Positions 7,748-15,222 of a stretch of DNA of 45,609 bases are shown piece by piece. A program made the translations under genes and the position numbers. Numbering within the stretch: position 1 is the first letter of the stretch; each line of letters begins with the position of its first letter. The stretch comes from Gemmataceae bacterium (GTDB lineage Bacteria; Planctomycetota; Planctomycetia; Gemmatales; Gemmataceae): assembly GCA_019748295.1 (NCBI GenBank), contig JAIEPT010000084.1, positions 1 through 45,609 of the forward strand. Reading direction: 5' to 3'. The notes beneath the pieces were generated by a model, which was not told the origin of the DNA, did not search any database, and was given only the letters and a program-made list of their open reading frames with translations.

Positions 7748-9343
7748 TCAGATCGCTTTTTTGACGGTCTCGTCCATCTTCGCGCCGGATTCGCGGTAGT
7801 AGAGGGGGAGATAGCGGTAGTAGACCTCAAGCGTCAACAGGTTGAGAGAGGTCGCCATCAGGCGGCCGCCGGTGGCGGTCCAGGGGTCTCCGGGCATCGG
7901 GGCCCAGCTGCCTTCGACGGCTCCGGTGCTCTGGGTCTTCACCAGGTGTTCGCGCATCTTGCCGTTCCAGTCCTTCCAGGCCTGACCGCCGAAGTGGTGC
8001 ATCACCTGCGTGGCGTAATAGTAGTAGTAAGCATTTTTCGTAACGTCCGGTTGGCTCGGCTTGATGTGGGCGTCGATCGCCTTGATCATGCGGAGGTTTT
8101 GCGGGCCCCACGATTGCAGGTACTGACGGCAGAGCAGGCCGACTGCGGTCATGGTCGGGGTGGCGTTCTCGGCGCCGACGTAGGCGTAGCCTTCGTTGTT
8201 CGTGTTGCAGACGCTGTCGAGGTAACGCTGAGCCTTGCGGATGGTGACGGCGGGAACGTCGAGGCCGGCCATCATGCCGCTCTTGAGAGCCATGACCTGC
8301 CAGCCGGTGACGGAGAGATCGCCCGCTTCGCCTGGCTGATAGCGCCAACCGCCGCCTTCGTTTTGAGCGAAGATGATGTAGTTGAGCCCCATCTGAGCGG
8401 AACGCCGCAACATCGGATCCTGGCTGAGGCCATACGCTTCGCACATGGCGATGGCCGCGAGCCCGTGGCCGTACATGCCGCCGCCGAAGTTGCCGTTCTT
8501 CTTGTCTTGAATGCGAATCAGGTAGAGCAGCGCCCTTTCGACCGGCTTGTCGTAGGGGTTCGGCTCCTTTGCGGTGCCCGGCTTATGGGTCTTGCCCGCG
8601 GCCAGCAGCGGCAGCAGGCCAAATGCGGTGCCGGCGGTGGGGTTCGCCTGGTTCCCCTTGTTGGGGTAGTTGCCGTCGAGCGACCAGCTGCCGTCCGGAT
8701 TCTGCACCCTCACGAGCCATTTGAGACCCTTGGTGACAGCCGCCTCGGAAGCACCGGTGCCGCCGCCTTCCCGCAGCGCCTTTTCGCGAGTCGCTCCGGA
8801 TCGGCCGAAAAAGCTGCCCGCCAGCGGCAAGCCGCGCGGGTTGTAGCCGCCGGCAACGCCGGCCATGTTCGAAGTATTGGTGATCATCCCATCAATGGCT
8901 CCGCCAGTCCCTTTCGAGCCGAAGCCGCCGGGAGCGGGAAGGTTCGTGGGGGCCGCGGCCATGTCGCCGTTGTGGATGCCGACCGCTTCGTTCGGATTGA
9001 CAAGCCCGGGGACCGATACGTCTGCCTTGCGATCGACGTTGTAGTTGATGTCGGTGTCGAACTCGGTCGCCGCCGGATCAACATCTGCAGTCAGGAACGG
9101 ATCCTTCTTGATGTCTTCGTTGTTTTCGGTGACGAGCGGAGTCTCATCCTTCGTTTGTTCGACCTGCTTCTCGGCGCCCGCGGAGGGGGCCAAGAGAATG
9201 AAGAGCCCGAAGAGGACGCCATGGAAGACGAGGCTGAAGAGAGCTGCCGGCGCGAGCCGAAACAGGTTCTTCATTTCCGAAGGGACCATATCGTGCGCGA
9301 CGACGACGGCCTGACGTGGGCTTTTCGGAGCTGCGGTAGACAT
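7748..9343 (-). CDS. Membrane-anchored terpene-cyclase/prenyltransferase-repeat protein
   Basis: 531 residues from the ATG at 9343, preferred over an upstream ATG at 9421 because GAGGTG stands just ahead of it. Residues 31-53 are a single transmembrane segment, placed like the anchor of TonB/TolA proteins, followed by a low-complexity periplasmic linker. From about residue 200 there are alpha/alpha-barrel repeats of the squalene-hopene cyclase/prenyltransferase type: GSWSLDG, GNFGGGMYGHGLAAIAM and GGGWRYQPGEAGDLSVTGW. The catalytic DXDD motif of squalene-hopene cyclase is not visible, so cyclase activity is doubtful; a binding role is more likely. It is the last gene of the minus-strand run that begins with ExbB and three ExbD genes, which suggests it is a periplasm-facing effector of that motor. 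Confidence 0.85.
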   Translation of the reverse strand: MSTAAPKSPRQAVVVAHDMVPSEMKNLFRLAPAALFSLVFHGVLFGLFILLAPSAGAEKQVEQTKDETPLVTENNEDIKKDPFLTADVDPAATEFDTDINYNVDRKADVSVPGLVNPNEAVGIHNGDMAAAPTNLPAPGGFGSKGTGGAIDGMITNTSNMAGVAGGYNPRGLPLAGSFFGRSGATREKALREGGGTGASEAAVTKGLKWLVRVQNPDGSWSLDGNYPNKGNQANPTAGTAFGLLPLLAAGKTHKPGTAKEPNPYDKPVERALLYLIRIQDKKNGNFGGGMYGHGLAAIAMCEAYGLSQDPMLRRSAQMGLNYIIFAQNEGGGWRYQPGEAGDLSVTGWQVMALKSGMMAGLDVPAVTIRKAQRYLDSVCNTNNEGYAYVGAENATPTMTAVGLLCRQYLQSWGPQNLRMIKAIDAHIKPSQPDVTKNAYYYYYATQVMHHFGGQAWKDWNGKMREHLVKTQSTGAVEGSWAPMPGDPWTATGGRLMATSLNLLTLEVYYRYLPLYYRESGAKMDETVKKAI

Positions 9344-9437
9344 GTTCACCTCGACCGATGTGTCGGAACCAATGCTCGTTCCGCTGAAGCTATTATGGAA
9401 GACACCTTGGACCGAATGCAACTTAAATCGATCTCAA

Positions 9438-10481
9438 TCACACGTTTCCTGGAGGCGTCGGCGACCGAACCGCTCGTTCGGCCGCTTCCATCGCCTCGAT
9501 CGTGCTCTGCGCCTGGATATCAACCAGCTTGGCCCGCGTTCGATCGTCGGTGCGGCGAAACCAGCGATTGATCGCCAGCATCACCACCGTCACGGCGCCG
9601 ACCAGGCACGCGGCGATCAAAAGCGACGTGATCGAAAACGGCGTCGTTGCGGCCGCTTCCTCGTCCGCGAGTTCCTTCGCCTCCATCGTCCGCACCGTTG
9701 CGCCGATCAGCAACGGGCTGACATGGTCTTTGCCGTCGCCGCCGCGATACTTCACCTTCTTGATGAAGTAGCCGTGGAAAACGACTTCCTCCCGCATCTG
9801 CTCGGCCGGCTTCAAGTTCTTCGGCAGCGTGACGAACTGAATGCAATAGGGGGTCGCCCCCTTCGTTTGGCCGAAAACCCAGCCCTCATACAGATGCAGC
9901 ACGCCCTCTTTTTTCGCATTCAAGGTTGCGTCCAGCTTTTCGAGCTTCACCAGCTGGCCGCGAACCGTGACGACCTTGCCGCGATGCTTCTGCGGGGCGT
10001 TCCACAGGTGGGAGAAGAAGATGTATTTGTTCTCCTCCGCGCTCTTCACGAACGCCTCAGCGGGCGTCTGCGACGCGTAAACCAGTGCCTGGCCGTACAG
10101 GTTGTAGGTCGCTCTGTCATCCTTGGGGATTTCGTTCGGCAGTTTGCCCACGAGCCGCGGCATCGCGGTGTTGTCTTTGATCAGGCCCAACCATTCCTCG
10201 TTGAGCGACGGCGCCACATCGGAAATCGTCGTCAGCTCATCCCAAATCAGATACGCCTTGCCCACTTCCCGATGTGCGGCCGCCATCCAAGGCTGGTTGC
10301 CCATGCCGATGATGCTGGCCGCGACGCCCGCCTTGGTCCGGTCCTTGGCGAACCAGAACTCCGAAATCTCCGGCTCCGGCGTGGGTTGCGCCGACGCGGG
10401 GGAGACCAAAGCGGTCAGCCAACACGCCATGGCCAAGCGCAAGGTGTTCCTGAGCATGGGCATCATCGGGTTTGGACGCAT
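9438..10481 (-). CDS. Exported membrane-anchored protein of unknown function
   Basis: 347 residues from the ATG at 10481; an in-frame TTG at 10493 and ATGs at 10466, 10463 and 10457 are alternatives. A signal peptide (LRLAMACWLTALVSPASAQ) opens the protein. The middle contains an OB-like stretch (GKVVTVRGQLVKLEKL and VVFHGYFIKKVKYRGG), and near residues 285-310 there is a transmembrane helix (SITSLLIAACLVGAVTVVMLAINRW), leaving a short cytoplasmic tail. So most of it is periplasmic. It sits between the third ExbD gene (30 bases) and the terpene-cyclase-repeat gene, all on one strand, and is probably part of the same assembly. No named family recognised. Confidence 0.75.
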   Translation of the reverse strand: MRPNPMMPMLRNTLRLAMACWLTALVSPASAQPTPEPEISEFWFAKDRTKAGVAASIIGMGNQPWMAAAHREVGKAYLIWDELTTISDVAPSLNEEWLGLIKDNTAMPRLVGKLPNEIPKDDRATYNLYGQALVYASQTPAEAFVKSAEENKYIFFSHLWNAPQKHRGKVVTVRGQLVKLEKLDATLNAKKEGVLHLYEGWVFGQTKGATPYCIQFVTLPKNLKPAEQMREEVVFHGYFIKKVKYRGGDGKDHVSPLLIGATVRTMEAKELADEEAAATTPFSITSLLIAACLVGAVTVVMLAINRWFRRTDDRTRAKLVDIQAQSTIEAMEAAERAVRSPTPPGNV

Positions 10482-10511
10482 CGAGGTGAACAAAGTTCCG
10501 CAAAATCGCGG

Positions 10512-11051
10512 TCAGCGACTCGCGCCGGGAGCGACGAAGGCCACATTCCGGCAGCCTGCCCCCTTACACACATCGTACACGCGCAGGACGAACTGGTGTT
10601 GCAGATTGCCGTCGCCGACGATGCGAATCGTCTCGAGCGACTCGCCTTGCTTCAGTTTCTGGTGCAGCTTGCGAAGGCCATCCTCAAGTCCCGTGTCGGC
10701 GTCGACGATGGTAGGGGGAGTCGCGTCTTCGGTCCGCTTCAACAAAATCCGCCGCGGCTGGCCATCATGCAGGCCGCCTTCCGTCTGGCCCGCTTCGACC
10801 GCCTGGATCGTGACGACGGCGGATTCTTCCAAGATGGGCCCCTCGCCGCCAATCTCAGGCTCGCCTCCCAGCCCAATGGCCGGGGGCGGGGCGGCCAGCA
10901 AGCCGTGCACATGTCCCTCGAGAGCCGAGGGGTTGTAGGTCATGATGAAGAAGGCTAACAGCTGAAATGCCATGTCGAGAAACGGCGTGATGATGACGGC
11001 AAGGTTGACCCCGCCTTCGCCGGACGCCGTGATGCGACGATGAGAGCGCAT
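10512..11051 (-). CDS. ExbD/TolR-family protein (third copy)
   Basis: 179 residues. A single N-terminal transmembrane helix (NLAVIITPFLDMAFQLLAFF) contains the conserved membrane Asp (PFLD) that carries protons in the ExbB-ExbD and TolQ-TolR motors. The periplasmic domain follows a Pro/Gly-rich linker and ends with GDGNLQHQFVLRVYDVCKGAG. GGAGG precedes the ATG at 11051. The first 45 residues are almost identical to those of the adjacent ExbD (11169-11750), and the C-termini are also alike, so this is a tandem duplicate. Part of an ExbB-ExbD-ExbD-ExbD run on the minus strand. Confidence 0.92.
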   Translation of the reverse strand: MRSHRRITASGEGGVNLAVIITPFLDMAFQLLAFFIMTYNPSALEGHVHGLLAAPPPAIGLGGEPEIGGEGPILEESAVVTIQAVEAGQTEGGLHDGQPRRILLKRTEDATPPTIVDADTGLEDGLRKLHQKLKQGESLETIRIVGDGNLQHQFVLRVYDVCKGAGCRNVAFVAPGASR

Positions 11052-11078
11052 GCGACTTGCCTCCGAATGTTCGCCTCT

Positions 11079-11140
11079 GCACTAGCCCGATGCGTCAGCG
11101 AGTGATACCGTCAACCCTCGCTGAGGCATCGGGCTAGTGC
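11079..11140. repeat. Inverted repeat between exbD copies
   Basis: Arms of 24 bases (11079-11102 and 11117-11140) match as reverse complements with one mismatch (GCACTAGCCCGATGC and its complement) around a short loop. It lies between two exbD genes of the same transcript and could form a stem in their mRNA. Confidence 0.8.
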
Positions 11141-11168
11141 GCGACTGCAAGCCGAGGATTCATTCTGG

Positions 11169-11750
11169 TCAAGGATTGCGTGGCTTCGCGGCGGGGGCCA
11201 CGAACGAGACATTCTGATACCCCGCCCCCTTGCACACGTCGTAGACCTGCATCACGAATTGGTGCTTCAGCTCGCCGTCTCCTTCGATGCGGATGTTTGC
11301 CTTCACCGCACCCTTGGCGCCTTCCTTGAGCTTGCGCTCCAGTCCCTTCAACTCCTCTTTGAGGCTCACATTTCCATCCACCACACGTGTGGCAGCCGTA
11401 TCCTCGACTCGCTTCAGCAGGATTCGGCTCGGTTCGCCATCGACGCGGTCTCCTTCCGGCTGCCCCGCAAGCACCGATTTGACGGTGACGATTGTCGTTT
11501 CCGTCAGATCGATGTCGTCCACCGAGGTGAGCGGATCGGGGTCTTCCTTTACGTTCTTGTCGTTCTTGTTGACGGTCGCGACCTTCGAAGGCGGAACGAG
11601 CGCGCCATTGATGTGCCCCTCAAGAGCCGAGGGGTTGTAGGTCATGATGAAGAAGGCGAGCAGCTGAAACGCCATGTCGAGAAACGGCGTGATGATGACG
11701 GCGAGATTCACGCCGCCTTCTTCCGTATGTCCCATGCGGCGACGACTCAT
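11169..11750 (-). CDS. ExbD/TolR-family protein (second copy)
   Basis: 193 residues. Same N-terminal helix with the proton-carrying Asp (ITPFLDMAFQ) and the same following sequence, YNPSALEGH, as its downstream neighbour. The linker is rich in Asn, Lys and Asp (VNKNDKNVKEDPDPL), and the periplasmic domain ends GDGELKHQFVMQVYDVCKGAGYQNVSFVAP. In the known systems an ExbD dimer sits in an ExbB pentamer and couples proton flow to a periplasmic partner. Two near-twin subunits suggest a heteromeric ExbD dimer. Flanked by an AT-rich repeat upstream and a short inverted repeat downstream. Confidence 0.92.
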   Translation of the reverse strand: MSRRRMGHTEEGGVNLAVIITPFLDMAFQLLAFFIMTYNPSALEGHINGALVPPSKVATVNKNDKNVKEDPDPLTSVDDIDLTETTIVTVKSVLAGQPEGDRVDGEPSRILLKRVEDTAATRVVDGNVSLKEELKGLERKLKEGAKGAVKANIRIEGDGELKHQFVMQVYDVCKGAGYQNVSFVAPAAKPRNP

Positions 11751-11760
11751 AATGCACCCA

Positions 11761-11857
11761 ATTCGATTGAATTTCGCATTCTAAATTGTGAATTCCTAAT
11801 TCCAAACCCACTGGCTTGCTCATTCGAAATTCGAAATTAAGAATTTAAAATTCGAAT
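11761..11857. repeat. AT-rich TTCGAATT-type palindromic repeat
   Basis: A low-G+C island of repeated AATTC, TTCGAAATT and GAATTT words with imperfect dyad symmetry, in sharp contrast to the G+C-rich genes beside it. Similar islands occur at 12327-12444 and 29066-29148. Confidence 0.7.
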
Positions 11858-12319
11858 TTAACCCGCTTTCGTCATCACCCGAAGCTGCCAATGCACGAAC
11901 CCTGCTTGTTTGCAGGAATCAAGCACGCTCCAGACGTCGCGGTAGCGGCAATTCTGGTCGGCTCGCAAAACGATCACGATTTTGGTCGGGCCCTTGTTCC
12001 CCTTGTCGCGCGACGCCCGTTCCAGCTCGACTCGTTCTCGCGTCAGAAAGACCTTCATCTTGCCCGGCGTATCCAGAGCGTAGTTGCTGAGCGTGCCGAC
12101 GAGATCCCCCTTGAAATTGAGATTCAAAAAAAGGAACTCCTCGGCCGTGTTGTCGAGCGGGGTGGCGTTCTGCGCCACCGGCAGAATAATTTCGTCGGCG
12201 AACTGATCGACGCGAACGAAGTTGACCGTGATCATGAAGAACATGATCAACTGCAATACCAAGTCCAAGAGGGGGGTAAGATTTGGATCTGACCCTTCTG
12301 CCCCTGCGCTTGCTGACAT
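11858..12319 (-). CDS. ExbD/TolR-family protein (first copy)
   Basis: 153 residues, the most canonical of the three ExbD proteins. The N-terminal helix NLTPLLDLVLQLIMFFMITV carries the conserved Asp in TPLLD. A periplasmic domain of about 100 residues follows, with ILPVAQNATPLDN and, near the end, IVIVLRADQNCRYRDVWSVLDSCKQAGF, the usual ExbD/TolR fold. It is the gene directly after ExbB. Its sequence differs clearly from the two duplicated copies downstream, so the cluster contains one ancient and one recent ExbD type. Confidence 0.93.
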   Translation of the reverse strand: MSASAGAEGSDPNLTPLLDLVLQLIMFFMITVNFVRVDQFADEIILPVAQNATPLDNTAEEFLFLNLNFKGDLVGTLSNYALDTPGKMKVFLTRERVELERASRDKGNKGPTKIVIVLRADQNCRYRDVWSVLDSCKQAGFVHWQLRVMTKAG

Positions 12320-12326
12320 AGGACAC

Positions 12327-12444
12327 CAATTTCAAATTGAAAATTTCGGATTGCAAATTGAAAGCTAGTGCATCAGTTATGCAATCCGAAATTTGCCTCG
12401 TTGTCTTTTCAATTTGCAATTCGAAATTTGCAATTCGAAATTAG
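12327..12444. repeat. AT-rich inverted repeat between exbB and exbD
   Basis: Words such as CAATTTCAAATTGAAAATTTC, GGATTGCAAATTGAAA and GCAATCCGAAATTTGC form nested inverted repeats on both sides of a short centre near 12375. The island is far more A+T-rich than the flanking genes and belongs with 11761-11857 and 29066-29148. Confidence 0.75.
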
Positions 12445-12445
12445 C

Positions 12446-13261
12446 TTATGCTGTCGGCGCCGGGGTCTGCTTCTTCGAGTTGTGGTACATCTGCGTCAGC
12501 AGGTCGTCGGCCAGGTTGCTGGTGTGGTGCGAGATCGAGGTAAGGCGGTTCTTGAAGAAGCTGTAGAAGAAGATCGCCGGCACCGAGACGGCCACGCCGA
12601 CGAGCGTCACGACGAGGGCATGCGAAATTTCCCCGGCCAGTTCCTGGGGATTCGCCGCCTTTTCCGAGGTTCCGAGCTTGTAGAAGGCGCCGATCATGCC
12701 CGATACCGTGCCGACCAACCCGAGCATCGGGCCAAGGGTTCCGATTGAAGCAAGATAGCTGATGAGGCCTTCCTTGCTGGCCTTGATCGTTTCCACCATG
12801 CCGATCATCGCTTCACGGGCATCCTCGATGCCGTATTGCAGCCGGCCCATCCCGGCGGTCATCACGCGGGCGAGGAATGAGGTGTCGTTCTTGCAAAGCT
12901 CGAAGGCTTGCTTGAATTGCCGTTTGTTGACGAGCCCCGTGAATTCGTTGACGAAATCCGGATTCATCGCTTCGCTGAGCTTCAAGTCGAACAGAAGCAC
13001 GATGATGAGCGCCACCGTGCCGATGGACACGACGAGGAAGATGATCCCGAACAGCCAACCGATCGACTGGAAGAAGTGAACGAAGCGGTTGGGCTGCGAC
13101 TTCGTCTTCGCCCCCTCGTCTGCTCCATCCTTCTTTTCCTCGGCCGGCGGATCGTTATCCTGAGCGCGGGCGGAAGTGGGGGTGGAAGCAAGCAATCCGA
13201 AAACGAACAGCATGACGAGGGCCGGGATCAAGTATCCCTTCAGGTCCGCAAATCGAAGCAT
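12446..13261 (-). CDS. ExbB/TolQ/MotA-family proton channel protein
   Basis: 271 residues from the ATG at 13261, chosen because an N-terminal signal-like helix (LIPALVMLFVFGLLASTPTSARA) starts there; the frame stays open upstream without support. A Lys/Asp/Glu-rich linker leads to three hydrophobic segments: about 66-90, then SYLASIGTLGPMLGLVGTVSGMIGAF, then ALVVTLVGVAVSVPAIFFYSF. The GPMLGLVGTV core is the family signature. ExbB forms the pentameric ring of the ExbB-ExbD motor in the inner membrane. It heads a minus-strand run of ExbB, three ExbD, an exported protein and a terpene-cyclase-repeat protein. No TonB gene is visible in the window. Confidence 0.93.
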   Translation of the reverse strand: MLRFADLKGYLIPALVMLFVFGLLASTPTSARAQDNDPPAEEKKDGADEGAKTKSQPNRFVHFFQSIGWLFGIIFLVVSIGTVALIIVLLFDLKLSEAMNPDFVNEFTGLVNKRQFKQAFELCKNDTSFLARVMTAGMGRLQYGIEDAREAMIGMVETIKASKEGLISYLASIGTLGPMLGLVGTVSGMIGAFYKLGTSEKAANPQELAGEISHALVVTLVGVAVSVPAIFFYSFFKNRLTSISHHTSNLADDLLTQMYHNSKKQTPAPTA

Positions 13262-13438
13262 GGAAATTTTCCCTAATGTGTTCCGCAGAGGGGGATTGGA
13301 ACCTGCTCTCGAGGTCCGACCATCGTGCTGCGTGCCATCCCGATTGGGCGACGGAAGTGGGCGTTCGTCGCGAATCCTCATGATGCCAGACGACGGAAGC
13401 CGGTTCAAGCGCATTCTCCAGTCTTCCTCGTCCGCCCG

Positions 13439-13957
13439 CTAGGCATCCTCATCAAGTTCGATCCATTCGGCAAGTCCGGCCTCCACCATTTCCTTGCCGC
13501 TGACGTATCGGCCCCGTTCGGTCCACTCGCGATACTGCTTCTCCGCCTGGCCGAACAAGCGCCGCTGAAAGTCGTCGATTTCCTTCTCGAGAGCCTCGAA
13601 ATGCTTGGCCCAGTGGACCGCCTCGCGCGACCCGACTCTCTTTTCGCTTTCCCAGCGCATCTTGTGAAACAGGAGCGTGCTGTAACGCGTCACATATCGC
13701 TTCTTGCACGCCGCCAGGACGAGCAAGGCGGCCGACGAGCACTCGCCGAGAACCACGCCGGTGCAGGTCAGTTTCCGCAAACGGATGAGCGTGGTGACGG
13801 CCACGGAGCCGTAGACGCTGCCTCCTTGCGAATCGATGTAGAAGACGCATTCGCCGCGCGTCGGCGTTTCGAGCAGCGACTGAATCGCGTCTTCTTCCCA
13901 ATCGTCCACCTCGCCGACGAGTGCGATTTCCGTCGGCTTCTTCCGCGACTTGGCCAT
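13439..13957 (-). CDS. ClpP-like serine protease homologue with altered triad
   Basis: 172 residues, short for ClpP (about 195). It keeps the ClpP landmarks: oxyanion strand DSQGGSVYG at 42-50, nucleophile Ser75 in GECSSAAL, and His98 in LLFHKMRW. The C-terminal segment TERGRYVSGKEMVEAGLAEWI aligns residue for residue with E. coli ClpP TERDRFLSAPEAVEYGLVD, but the catalytic Asp of that motif is Gly149 here. So it may be inactive, use another acid, or act as a structural subunit. No ClpX or ClpA is adjacent. It lies upstream of exbB on the same strand, 177 bases away, probably a separate unit. Cytoplasmic. Confidence 0.85.
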   Translation of the reverse strand: MAKSRKKPTEIALVGEVDDWEEDAIQSLLETPTRGECVFYIDSQGGSVYGSVAVTTLIRLRKLTCTGVVLGECSSAALLVLAACKKRYVTRYSTLLFHKMRWESEKRVGSREAVHWAKHFEALEKEIDDFQRRLFGQAEKQYREWTERGRYVSGKEMVEAGLAEWIELDEDA

Positions 13958-14034
13958 GGATCCCTATCTCGACCGCAACTTGCTGGATCGAGACATGATA
14001 GCGTTTCCCCGCGAACCCGTTAGCGGTTCCGGCT

Positions 14035-14059
14035 CCCCTCTCCCCTTGGGGGAGAGGGG
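14035..14059. repeat. Hairpin CCCCTCTCCCC/GGGGAGAGGGG
   Basis: Stem of 11 bases with a two-base TT turn. A related CCCTCTCCC/GGGAGAGGG element occurs at 23284-23394. It is part of the 352-base gap 13958-14309, which contains this hairpin, the next repeat and nothing else recognised. Confidence 0.75.
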
Positions 14060-14103
14060 CTGGGGGTGAGGGGTAAGAGCGTGCAGAGATTTGTCGATCC
14101 TCG

Positions 14104-14197
14104 CCAAGCCCCAGGGTAAGCGCTAGCGCACCCTGGGGATCCTTCCGCGGACTGCGGACTGATCCCCAGGGTGCGCTGCGCTTACCCTGGGGCTTGG
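14104..14197. repeat. Double-hairpin inverted repeat, AGCCCCAGGGT family
   Basis: Outer arms starting CCAAGCCCC and ending GGGGCTTGG are reverse complements. Each arm folds on itself through CCCCAGGGT/ACCCTGGGG (14109-14138 and 14164-14192). The same architecture recurs at 36331-36432 inside the nuo operon. It lies between divergent genes. Confidence 0.9.
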
Positions 14198-14309
14198 TGC
14201 AGTACCAGCCGAACCAAATGCGCGCGCGCCGATACAATGCCGTCCGACGCATTCGTCGCACCGCACTCCCGTTTGGTTCCACGTTTTTCCTTCACTGCGG
14301 AAAGTCAAC

Positions 14310-15044
14310 ATGCTCCCGGGCTGGTCGCAACTCGAAATCGGCGGAAAGAAGGCGGACGTCTTCACTCCCCCATCGCGACCCCAACTCGGCGCCCTCTTCT
14401 TGCACAACATTCATCTCGAAACCCTGGCCACCAATCTCACCTACACCGCGATTCTGACGCAACGAAACATGGCCTGCGTTTGCCCGCATGGCCAGCATTC
14501 CTGGTGGCTCGATCGAGTCTGCCCCGAGTTCGATCCCACGCTGACCGCCGAGAAACATCTCCTCCAAAACGTCGTCCCCTTCTTCGGATCCCGCTGGAAC
14601 ATCCCCTCGCGCAGCGTCAGCGTCTTCGGCATCAGCATGGGCGGACAGGGCGCGCTGCGGCTCGCGTTTCGGAACCCGAAATTGCTGCCCGTCGTCGCGG
14701 GCATCGCCCCCGCTATCGACTTTCAAGACGCCCACGGCATGGGCTTCGCGCTGGACGACATGTTCGACAGCAAGGAGCAAGCGCGGCAAGACACCGCGAC
14801 CATGCACATTCACCCCTACGACTATCCGCCGCACGTCTTCTTCTGCATCGATCCCAGCGACCAGGATTGGTACCGCGGCAACGACCGCCTCCACGAAAAG
14901 CTCGGCGCCCTCGGCGTGCCGCACACGATCGACTTCACCACGACCGGCGGCGGCCACACCTGGGAATACTTCAACCGCATGGCGGAACCCACACTGCGAT
15001 TTCTGGCCGAAGGGCTGGAGAAAGAAAGCCGGCGACTGCTGTGA
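14310..15044 (+). CDS. Alpha/beta hydrolase, esterase-D-like
   Basis: 244 residues with an alpha/beta-hydrolase fold of the esterase D / S-formylglutathione hydrolase type. The nucleophile elbow is FGISMGGQGAL, the likely acid is in CIDPSDQDWY, and the His is in GGGHTWEYF near the C-terminus. No signal peptide, so cytoplasmic. The early segment LGALFLHNIH and VCPHGQHSWWL fits the oxyanion side of the fold. The substrate cannot be read from sequence. The ATG at 14310 follows GCGGAAAGTCAAC. It stands alone, flanked by long inverted repeats on both sides. Confidence 0.82.
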   Translation: MLPGWSQLEIGGKKADVFTPPSRPQLGALFLHNIHLETLATNLTYTAILTQRNMACVCPHGQHSWWLDRVCPEFDPTLTAEKHLLQNVVPFFGSRWNIPSRSVSVFGISMGGQGALRLAFRNPKLLPVVAGIAPAIDFQDAHGMGFALDDMFDSKEQARQDTATMHIHPYDYPPHVFFCIDPSDQDWYRGNDRLHEKLGALGVPHTIDFTTTGGGHTWEYFNRMAEPTLRFLAEGLEKESRRLL

Positions 15045-15080
15045 TTGATATGTGCCGAGTAACGCGTATGACTTGGTGGC

Positions 15081-15202
15081 TTGGGTGGCACGCCCTGAAC
15101 GTAGTGAAGGGCGTGGAAACGGTGCTGACGCAGCATCCAGTTTGCAGTCAGTTTTCGGAAGCTTCACCACGCCCTTCACTACGTTCAGGGCGTGCCACCC
15201 AA
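15081..15202. repeat. Perfect 36-base inverted repeat
   Basis: Arms 15081-15116 and 15167-15202 are exact reverse complements for all 36 bases. Each arm also pairs internally (CACGCCCT/AGGGCGTG). It lies between the convergent hydrolase and malQ genes and could end transcription of both, although no T-run is present. Confidence 0.93.
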
Positions 15203-15222
15203 TCAGATCGCATGAAAGGGGC

